Source of the DNA: Diplolepis rosae
Lineage: Eukaryota > Arthropoda > Insecta > Hymenoptera > Diplolepididae
Reading direction: 5' to 3'
Assembly (NCBI GenBank): GCA_030998225.1
Contig: JAPYXD010000522.1
Location: forward strand, 4,278,001 to 4,342,000
Length of the DNA stretch: 64,000 nucleotides
Shown: positions 22,581-31,900 of the stretch, piece by piece
Numbering within the stretch: position 1 is the stretch's first letter
Layout of the letters: each line of letters starts with the position of its first letter
Made by a program: the position numbers and the translations under genes
Notes under the pieces: model-generated
Database searches by the model: none
Told to the model about the DNA's origin: nothing
What the model saw: the letters and a program-made list of their open reading frames with translations, nothing else

Positions 22581-22665
22581 TTCCAAAACCCTTTCCTTCT
22601 TTTTCTTTCTTTCGTCCTTTTTTGTCTTTACTTCCCACAACCATCTACATAAAAACAAACTACTT

Positions 22666-22706
22666 GCGACGTTTCGGTGCCCTTCCAGCACCCTCTTCAA
22701 AGCTGG
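22666..22706 (-). ncRNA. Degenerate hammerhead-like motif
   Basis: On the - strand stem II is perfect (GGGUGC with GCACC) and is followed by CGAAAC and the triplet GUC. The CUGAUGA box is replaced by a CUUUGAAGA-like string. It is probably an inactive relative of the motifs at 24062 and 26043. Confidence 0.45.
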
Positions 22707-23194
22707 AATTCTAAAAAAAAAATTTGAAAATTAATGGAAAAATTTCAAATACCAGGTTATTCATAGTTTTTTCGAGGTCAAACTTGTCCAATTTTCCAGG
22801 TCAACTTAAAATAACTTAATTATAGTTTTTATACTTTTTGAAATATTTAAAGTCATAGTCATAGGTTAATGCCATATATTTACGATGTTACAAAAATCAA
22901 ATCACAACTGGATTTTAAATTATTACTTATACAAAAAGGGAATATCGTCAAACAAATCAAACAAAGTTCCAGGTCATTCCCAGGTTGTTTAGTTTTCTAG
23001 GTCAAATCGCTACTCTGTTGATTGAAACAAATAATTTACTTGATTTGAACAAAGAATTTTCTTGGATTAAAAAATATAATGTGAATAATAATGAACAGGA
23101 CTTAGATCGACACTTAGTATTAATATTCAAATATTGTTGATGTTCTTAATTGGCTTCAGGGTCCAGAAAAAATGTAACTCAAAGTTTCATATTT

Positions 23195-23232
23195 TCAAAC
23201 GTTTCGACTCAGATTGGAGTCCTTATCAGTGA
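23195..23232 (-). ncRNA. Degenerate hammerhead-like motif
   Basis: On the - strand the core reads CUGAUAA (one change from CUGAUGA), stem II GGACUC pairs with GAGUC, and GAAACGUU follows. Stem I can pair for only three bases. The upstream text on the + strand (AGGGTCCAGAAAAAATGTAA) also occurs near 22017, so the motif belongs to a repeat family. Confidence 0.5.
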
Positions 23233-23239
23233 GAATTTA

Positions 23240-24060
23240 TTTCTATAAAAAATACAAATAAAGAAACTTAAAAATTGCCCGTGTGACGGATAAAAATGTT
23301 TGAATATTAAAAAACATATTCCTTTGAATCTTGTCTATGTAAATCTCGTAGAAAATTTATTAAATTTATGCAAAAGACTTTATTGACCGCGTTTATAAAT
23401 TGTATTTAATTTTATTACCGTGTTGTAAATTTTACTTATATTCTATTAGAAAGTAGATCAAATAATTGTATATTCTCGATTTTATATGATTTTTTAGAAG
23501 GATAACGCATAACTTTTAATTAACTTTTTATTAACTTAATTTTTCACATTAACTTTTTCTATCTGTTCATCCAAATGTTCTATACTTTATGAGCCCTGTT
23601 AGTACACGTGATTCATTCATGAATCTTTTATGTAAGTCATTCTTCTTTGCAATTTTGATGCTTCTATAACAAGTGCGGATCAATAATAATAAAAAAGATT
23701 ATTCAATTCACCAACTCCTTTGTGAGTTTAAAATCTTAATAAAGAGACTAATATACATTAAAAAAAAATAATTTGTTTTTACATTCAAAGTTTAACTTTG
23801 ATCCCAGAAATTTATTTAACTGTAATAATATTATACCGAGGTGTTTTCTTTAATTACTGATGTTTTTACTTAGATTAATTTTTTTCATCTGAAATCTAAT
23901 TCATTTTTTTCGATCAAGTTCATTTCATAGAAGATTGTAGAAAAAATGTACACAAGGTTAAGTTAAAACCGTTAAGACCTCCAAAAAATCTAACCTTTCT
24001 ATTTTTATGAAGAAGCAAACGCGTAAAATTCAGACATTTAATCATAGATGTTTAAAAATT
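23240..24060. other. AT-rich stretch, nothing recognised
   Basis: No gene or terminal repeats are supported between the two hammerhead-like motifs. Confidence 0.35.
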
Positions 24061-24061
24061 T

Positions 24062-24102
24062 TGCCAACGTTTCGCTTCCACTCCAGAAGCATCATCAGGG
24101 CA
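24062..24102 (-). ncRNA. Hammerhead ribozyme-like motif (best conserved)
   Basis: On the - strand: UGCC, CUGAUGA, one U, stem II GCUUC paired with GAAGC around a seven-base loop, then GAAAC, the triplet GUU and GGCA. Stem I (UGCC with GGCA) pairs perfectly. Stem III is AC with GU and no loop, so a single molecule could not close it. Pairing of two copies through ACGU would give a four-bp stem. An extra U after CUGAUGA is the only irregularity in the core. Confidence 0.65.
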
Positions 24103-24346
24103 TAGAAAAATCAGCCATAAAAGACTTTACATGACTTTACATTTACTACATTTTTAGATAATAATGCTGAGTCAAAACATGACAGTCAATCGTAAAAATC
24201 TACAAATAATAACAAAGAAATAATAAAAATTTTAAAAATATGAAAAACTAAAACATGACACGAAATAAAGTAATTGAAATATTATCTATTTTTAATTAGT
24301 TTTTGAATGTATACATATTTATACAGAAGACAGAAATCTCGAATTG

Positions 24347-24392
24347 CAAGTTGGAAATTGACTCTGATCGGAGTCCTCATCAGTGAGAATTT
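24347..24392 (-). ncRNA. Half hammerhead-like motif
   Basis: On the - strand CACUGAUGAG is followed by a perfect stem II (GGACUC with GAGUC around CGAUCA). The GAAAC box is lost, with AAUUUCC in its place. It is an inactive relic, but useful for recovering the family's stem II. Confidence 0.5.
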
Positions 24393-24640
24393 GTTTATTT
24401 CTTTAACGTACGGTTGTGCTTTATAAACAACTGTTAAAAAGTTGAAAAACTTTTAATTTTGTCCTTTTGTATCCTTGGAAACAACATATTTCTTCATCAC
24501 ACTGTTTTGAATCTCAGTATGGAAATATAATTAACAATGAAAAGTTTGTGAAAGCAATTTAGCAATTTACATTGAGGTTAGGGAGAGAAGATTTCACTTT
24601 TAGAAAGAAAAAAAACAAAAGAATCGCAACCTTGTTGAGT

Positions 24641-24876
24641 TGGTGATACTCGAGATTAAGTACCTACCTGTTGTTAAGGGTGCTCGTGGTTACGGTTGGG
24701 GAAATACGGCCACGATGATTTATCGAGGGCACTTTAAGCAGATCACAGGAGGAGACATGATGTCGATAATTCCGCGAATTCCAATTATAGCGTCGATCAT
24801 CATCACTCTGTTTTATAGATTCGCTACCGGCACCCCCACATCCTTCTGAGAGATGGCGAATTAAAGGTCGTCTCAT
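24641..24876 (-). other. Candidate first exon or 5' untranslated exon
   Basis: This segment is less AT-rich than its surroundings and carries a 70-codon open frame on the - strand, starting MRRPLIRHLSEGCGG. The frame runs into a strong splice donor (AACAACAG then GTAGGTACTT) at about 24667. No protein family is recognised and no following exon was found. It could be a 5' exon of a gene running left, or chance. Confidence 0.25.
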
Positions 24877-25833
24877 CTCATTCGCGCGAAAAAAGGCTTT
24901 ACTCTATGTTTTTAATTCACGATCAATCTATCAACGAATTGATATCGCTTATCAGCTGATTTAGACATTAAAGGAAGAAGCGCGCCTAACTACGAGTACT
25001 CTCTTTACTGAGCACGAAATTCTTGTGACTGCACTTGACCAAATCGAACGATTCGAACGTGCACAAACTCATACATACAAACTTGTATAACCCGAATAGA
25101 CTCGTGAAGAGAGAGAGGAAATCCAGAAGGAATCTTACGAACTGTTGTGTTATACTGGTCGCATGTACAAACGGTGACTGTCTGTCGGCAAGGTAGATTT
25201 CAAATAAATACTCAACACTTCTAGCTGCTTATGCCTGAATTCCTACATTACCAACTATTGAAAGAAAAATTTTCAATGTAAAATAGAATTTGTATTCGTC
25301 ACGTTAAGTCACAGTAGCGCTGCGGCGTAGACATTTTATAAACTAAATCAGAGATGAGGTGGACTAAATCGAGTCCTGATAAAAGTTGTTCTGTTTGTTT
25401 AAAAAGTTAAATTAAATTTGTGCTATTAAAACTCTTGGTCTATTTTTTTATATTTATCTGTATTTTTAGTGATAATCACTTTTATTTCATGTGGTGAACC
25501 AAATAAGTCACTTGATTTCATACATAAAAAAATTAAAGTCATTTCTTCATCACATTCATAATTGAGGCTTCGGATTCCATAACCGATGGAGCGCGTTGCA
25601 TAGTAGGAAAAAGAGAGGTTATTGCAATGCGCGAAGGTTTTTTTTCATTTAAATAAAAAATTCGGAAGAATGATCAACAAAACATGTCAGTATATGTTAA
25701 ATGTCGTTCCGCATATTTTTTCATGCATAAACTTTTGTGTCAGAACTGTAGTTTTTTTTATAATCGAAGAAAACCATATTTTTTGAAGGTACGAAATCAA
25801 TCGATTGTTTCGTAAACTCTCTGTTTTTCGTAA

Positions 25834-26295
25834 AAATTTGTCCGGAATAGTCTGAAATTTTATCAACAGACACAAAAAACCCTAGAGCTTCAGATGATTA
25901 TGTTCAACATAACAAAATTCTAAATTTAATGAATGGTAGAAGTTATCACCCTCCATGATTAAGTATAAGTATAAGAGACTCGATCGATTCAGGAAAGGGC
26001 CAACAGAAAATAAAAAAGACCAAATATCTTCTTATGTCAAAGTAGCGACGTTTCGTTGGCTTGGTTTGCCAAGCTCATCAGGCTAATTTATTGAAAAAAT
26101 AAATTATTAAAATTCACTAAAACATATAGGTATAATACATTTAAGTTAAAAATTCACATAGATTGAAAATTATCTTAAGGGTTTGGTTTGAATTAAAAAT
26201 TAAAATTTGTGAACAGTCAAAATTTTCAAAACATTTGAGCCGATGGTGTTCTGTCTACTGAAGGTATATCATGATCACCCGCTATATTTATTTAC
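25834..26295. repeat. Dispersed repeat, copy 1 (carries a hammerhead-like motif)
   Basis: It matches 39889-40350 over its whole 462 bp in the same orientation with scattered mismatches. The shared part begins AAATTTGTCCGGAATAGTCT. Each copy has a hammerhead-like motif on the - strand. There is no coding capacity; it may be the end of a Penelope-like or retrozyme-type element. Confidence 0.8.
26043..26085 (-). ncRNA. Hammerhead ribozyme-like motif inside a dispersed repeat
   Basis: On the - strand: UAGC, CUGAUGAG, stem II, CGAAAC, the triplet GUC, then GCUA. Stem I (UAGC with GCUA) is perfect. Stem II can pair GCUUGG with CCAAGC but then leaves CAA before CGAAA, or can pair with one bulge. 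The core boxes are complete. Stem III has no loop, as in the other copies. The second copy of this repeat has a mutated GAAAC box. Confidence 0.6.
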
Positions 26296-26470
26296 ACGGA
26301 GAAAAATAGTTAAAGAAATTTTACTCAACTTCCGATCAAATTTGGGACATAAGGACAAGTTAGAAGTTATTTAGTATCATTGTATTTATTTGTGATATAT
26401 TAAATGTTCGAAAATGAATCAAAGTTGGGTAAAATTCAGAAGTGTAGGGTGAAGTATGAAAGCGTCCATT
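26296..26470. repeat. Repeat end, inverted partner near 53740-53880
   Basis: It begins ACACGGAGAAAAATAGTT and includes GGGACATAAGGACAA. The inverse of the same text lies at about 53760-53880. Confidence 0.55.
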
Positions 26471-26555
26471 AAAATTTTTTAAATATATATATCATAATTG
26501 CAAAGCTTTTAATGTCTTTTTTACCGTTCTTAGCCGTAATAATGCGAGGTAATAG

Positions 26556-26612
26556 AACGGTCATAGAACAGTCAGAGAACGGTCAGAGTATTCTATGACC
26601 GTTCTCTCACAC
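26556..26612. repeat. Inverted repeat with 15-bp arms
   Basis: AGAACGGTCATAGAA is followed by a spacer and then TTCTATGACCGTTCT. The element AACGGTC recurs a third time between the arms. Confidence 0.7.
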
Positions 26613-26619
26613 GGGTCCG

Positions 26620-26812
26620 CTAGGGACAAGATCGAGAAAATCAAAATGGACAGAACTAGTCGCGAAATATCAAGTGCAATGGACGAGAAACATGATGAAT
26701 ACTAGATTAGATTCGAGTGTACGCATAAAAACTCGTATACGCACCAAAGTCACATAAAATAGAATATGTGCCAATGCACACAATTCGCGTAATTACGAAA
26801 CTCGCTTAAGAA
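26620..26812 (-). repeat. Dispersed foldback repeat, copy C (partial, inverted)
   Basis: It matches the middle of copy A (about 5930-6120) in the opposite orientation. Confidence 0.7.
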
Positions 26813-27127
26813 GTCTTGATAATTAGATAGCTGAATTCCATTCAATAATATTGGTTTTTATATATTTATTCGGTATTTTTTGCGTATATAATTATTGATT
26901 AAAAATCGTTTCAAAACATATATTTTATTGATTACTTTACGTCATTAAGTTCAATTTTTACGCATATATTTTCATTGGTACATGGTTTTATAAATTTTGA
27001 ATAAAGTTGCTTTTTTCTTTTCCAGCAATAGAATTTAAATAAAGCGAGTATATGCCAATAAGGTTATGTAGTTTAATGTAAAATATTATGGAATCTTTTA
27101 AATTTTCATGTTTTGAGGCTGTTTCTG

Positions 27128-27161
<34 letters not shown>

Positions 27162-27356
27162 GCATTATCTTTTGAATATTATTTTTTAATCTCCTAACTA
27201 ACCTCACAAAAAAAATTTTGACAATCAAATTTTTGTTCAAAAATTCAAAATATCTCGATTGGATTGCTTCGGATTGAACTTATCCAGATTTTTTTCACTA
27301 ATTTTCATCAGTGATTGAAGTCCAGCATCATAATGAGTTGCTTTGAGTCATATTAA
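26813..27356. repeat. Dispersed repeat, copy 1, with an (AT)n tract
   Basis: It matches 54083-54617 in the same orientation. It contains an uninterrupted AT run at 27131-27158 (28 bp); the partner has 17 bp at the same place. Confidence 0.85.
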
Positions 27357-27608
27357 CTGACAAATCAGTTGAAAACAACTCATTGTACAAGTAGAATTCA
27401 GTCACTAATGGGAATTAGTAAAAATACCTATTGATCCCAATTGAGATAGTTGATTATAAAATACATTTATTTTTATTAAGATACAATTTATAATATAATA
27501 ATCATCCTAATGAAAATTTAAAACTTTTTGATAATTTTTTTGACAATGCATATAACATTAAATTATCTTTTCATAGCGCCTCCTTTGAAAATCCGATTTT
27601 CGGTACCT

Positions 27609-27678
27609 GTAGAGCGGGTTAAAACTACGATTTTCAACCCTAGGGTTGAAAGTCGCTGTTTCAACCCGCTCCACAGTT
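27609..27678. repeat. Imperfect 70-bp palindrome
   Basis: The centre is TTTCAACCCTAGGGTTGAAA and the outer arms are CTGTAGAGCGGGTT and AACCCGCTCCACAG. It is probably part of a small foldback element. Confidence 0.65.
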
Positions 27679-27837
27679 ACAGCCAATCAGATTCTCAAAA
27701 GAGTTGCTATGAAAAATAGTATACATCATTCGAAACAAAACACAGCGAAAGCATTCCGTGTGATTGCAGCCCTCGTTTCACTCGGGCAGCAAACTTCAGA
27801 CTCATGCAATCGCTCTGTTTCGCCCCTTGTAATGTAA

Positions 27838-28870
27838 TATACTATTTTATAATATGAAGTCGATGTATTTCATTTTTTCTGATATGCATCGAATATTTAT
27901 GTAAAATTTTAAGCGATACTTTTTTTAAAAGTAAAAAATGCAACCAACATTATTTTACTAACTTTATATTTCTTCAAAAATTAAAATTGATCCCAGATAT
28001 TTTCATATAAAATTAAATTACCAGACTCTTCCCTGTTTTCCAGGTTTGAAGAAAAAGTGTCAACCCTGATATATGAAGTTCGAAAAAATTTTTAATTCGT
28101 ATATTCCTACATAAATAGACTGGAAAACTTTTTTTTCAAGATTAGATTTTCGTTAAAGTTATTGAACTCTCTGGCAATCTTAAAAAACCACAACTAGAAC
28201 ATAACATCCTTGTTTTTGAAATCCAACTATGAGATATCATTATCTTTGCTTATATTCGATGCTTTTATTATGTTCCATAACCGCAGTATTCGCATTTTTC
28301 AAAAAAGTTAGATTTTAAAAATGAAACACTTTTATTTTCCCCTCATATGTAAAAAAATATATTAGGATTCCGATGTACATTTTTATCTCCCTAAATGGTT
28401 TCAGTGTGATAAATGATTAGATATAATACACTTATCTAGATACTGAGAATAATTATAATTGATCTTCTGAATTTCATTTTTCAAATTATATTCCTCTTTC
28501 AAATTTTACTTTCAAAATGAGTCATTTATTTTATAATGATAAAAAATAATTTTAATTTCAAACTACAATTCATTATTGAAACAGTTTTATAAAGTAAATG
28601 TTTATTAAATCTTCTATATTAGTATTTAATCTTTAAAACAGATTTTTAATAGGTCCTGCTTATTATGATTTGAATACACTGTAAATAATTATTATTCACT
28701 AATCCCTATAAAATAGAAATATGTCTTTTATACAGCATTATGGTATAATTACTCATGATACTGAAATGTTAACACTATTTTTATCAAATTATCAGTTATT
28801 CTGCTAGGTTATCCTTACTTTGTTTTACTATCAGTCAAAATTGTGCGCTTGCGCATTCACATCACGACTT
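27838..28870. other. AT-rich upstream region of the first GRHPR gene
   Basis: No exon or element is recognised. Regulatory sequence for the downstream gene may lie here, but nothing specific can be pointed to except the core promoter at 28875-28909. Confidence 0.4.
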
Positions 28871-28874
28871 TTCA

Positions 28875-28909
28875 TATATAAACCAAGTTACTGGAAAAGA
28901 ATATCAGTT
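28875..28909 (+). promoter_or_regulatory. Core promoter: TATA box and arthropod initiator
   Basis: TATATAAA at 28875-28882 lies 31 bases upstream of the A of TCAGTT at 28904-28909, the arthropod initiator consensus. Transcription would start at about 28906 and give an 84-base leader before the ATG of the GRHPR-like gene at 28990. Confidence 0.7.
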
Positions 28910-28989
28910 TACAAATGATAACTTGTGGTGTCACCTTAATAGTTACAGATCGCACCTTTTTGTCAAAATTTGATAAAAGCTAATTAGAA

Positions 28990-31900
28990 ATGAGTAGACC
29001 TCTTGTTCTTGTAAATAGTAATGACACCCCTCAAGCTGGCATAGATCTACTCCGAACAAAGTAAATTAAGACATATTCTTTACTTTATCAAAGACGTTAT
29101 GTATTTATATAGTTTTAAGATGCTGTTTCCTGGTGGTGCTATAACTCGTGGTTATTCAGTGTTGGGAAGTGAAGCGTCCATGGAGACTAGTCACTCGAGA
29201 TTTTTCACGTAAAATACTTAAACGAACTAATTTACGTAGAAACGGTCAAATACTTGGTAAATTACCTGACAAATATGGCGGACTTTTTAGGTCATTTTTA
29301 GATGCATAAAAGTAGGACGACTAACCTTTAAGTGCATGTGATACTTAAGAAAAGTAGAAAGTTCATGTGAACAATTTGATCTAGTTTCTACATGTTTGTG
29401 TCGAAAATACATAGAATTTTGTTTTGAAAATTTGGGAAATGGCAGAGAAGATAGAAACGGACCTAGACAGACTATTTTTGGCTTTGACAATTAAAAAAAA
29501 TTTTCCGATATATTTTGCTGAAATTGGACTTTTTTTAATTTTCGCAATCAGAAATTGTCTATCTACATCTGTTTTTGTCTTTTCTACCCTTTCCCAAACT
29601 TTGAAATTAAAATTTTATGTACTTTAGACACAAACATGTAGAAATCTAAATTCAATACAATTTGCTAATCTCCTAAATATCACATGCGCTTAAATTTTTG
29701 ACAATAATAACGAAGTGTCTATAGTTACGCGTTGTAGAAAAATTTCCGAAGTGGGACACATGACGGCGTTATTATCTCTATAGCTCAATGAAATAAATTT
29801 TATTGAAATAAATAAATAGAAATCTATGTTTACAGGTAGAATAATTTCTTGACTGAAGTTTTTCCATATTACAAATTAATTTTTCTAATGTACATAAAAA
29901 TTTAAAAATAACTTGACTTAATATTAACTTGAGTAACAAATTAATTTGAAAAATTAAATATATAATATTAATAATGGACTATAATTATACTATATATGTG
30001 AACTTAGTGAACCCCAGACCCAGAGTTAAGAAAAACTACTGCGCAGCATTTTTGAAATTTACATATTTTTCAAAATCGCATAGGAATCTATATAGGAATT
30101 TTCAGTAGAGAGGATCTCATGTAGGGTAGACGTGTGCATTCTGTTGGATAGAAATTTCGAATGTCGCAAATTCGATTCGCCTTGTTTGTTGGATCGGATT
30201 TTTTCGATTCGATCGACCGCACAGTCGAATGTCGAATATTCGACATTCGAAGCGCGTCCGATCAAATGTCGGATTTTTAAGATTTGACCGGCGCAGGATG
30301 TAGTTTGAAATTTTTAATCAGACATTACACAATATACATACGTTGAATAATTTTAATTAATCTCGGGACAAATAATTATACGCACACGGCCTATACACAG
30401 TTATATACATATATTTAACAATTTTAATATTTTTATTTGCCTCCGGTGCATAAACGCGGTTTTATGCTACATTTGAGAGTAGCGTAATATTGTGTATTAC
30501 GATACCGAGAAACATAATATAAAAATTGAACTGCGCATGCGCCTATTACAATCGAAAATCAGTGTTTTTCAAAATATAAATTGCTATTACTGGGTCATTT
30601 TTTGACGAAATCGTTTTTTTTTATCATTAGTCGTGAAATACTTTAGCGGAGCCATTGTATTAAATGAAATATGTCGAAAAAATTTTCTTTAAATATTATT
30701 TTAATGTAAATAAAAAACCATGTTTTTGTCTTTGTCCTGCTAGAAAGTCTCTAATAAATTTTCGATTTCGAAAAACTTCCAGCGACAAAGTTGTTTTTTA
30801 CCGTTAGAGGAAGTTTTCTGGAAATTTTCAGAAACATTTGTTTATTATTGAGGATCAGCAATGTATTTCGTGCGTGGACAATAGTTTTCCGCCATCTCGA
30901 GCACTCGGCGAGTTAAGGCTGGTGGCCCTTCATTAATATCTCTTTCAACCCCATTTTCTTTCTTTCGGCCTAATCCTCATCAATCCACCTGTATCTATTT
31001 TTATCTTTTTCATATCCACCACTATCTCTTTCTATCTCTTGTTTATCTAAATTTACATATATCACTTTCAATTCCCTTCTCCTAATCTCAGCCTATCTCT
31101 CGCGTATTCACCTCTATCTTTTTCTATCTTTTTGCCAATCCAAATTCACGGATATATCTTTCAATGTTCTTCTCTTTATTTCAATGTATCCCTCATCTAT
31201 TTACCTCTATCACTTTCTATCTCTTGTATATCTCTTTGTCAATCCAGGTTCACGCGTATCTCTTTTATTCCTGTCCCTCCTTGTAGTTATATCTTCTAAT
31301 CTTGTACATACTGTATCATTAATTACAAATAATTAATTTCATTTATCGAATAGCAAGGAGATAGAAAATTTCACCGCAAATATACCGAAATAGACTGATG
31401 TAGACCAAAATAGAGAAAAGGGTATTTGAAAATTGGATTGATTTTGGATTGACGAAGGAATAGAAAAAGTTGAAAGGAGATAGTCGAGGAATAGACATGG
31501 CTCCAAATTTTTTTTACAATTATAGAAAGAGATCAATTTTACCAGTCGCAGGAATAGACGAGAGAATAGGAACATACATATATTTCCTGACGTAGGGATA
31601 GACTCGGAGATAGGAAGAGATAGATATTCCAGAACAAGAGATAAACTGACTGATAGAAAGCGATAGATATTCCTTGGCATTGTGGATATAGTTTTGGAGT
31701 TAGAAAGACATAGCGTTTTGGGGATGCAAATCGGCTACTTCTCTGGCGAACTGGCTGAACTCTAGCTTTACGCTGTAGCGTAAAGCTATCGTAAAGTAGC
31801 ATTATATCTCATGTATGAGGCAAAATAAATATTTGAAATTATTTTATCCTTATTCTACGTTAAAAACAACGTTAGCTGGTAATTGAAATATTCAATAATT

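Noticed and set aside
31339..31802. Serine/leucine-rich open frames repeated at 61185-61618
   Set aside because: They come from CTATCTC low-complexity repeats in a mobile element; both strands and several frames are open for the same reason.
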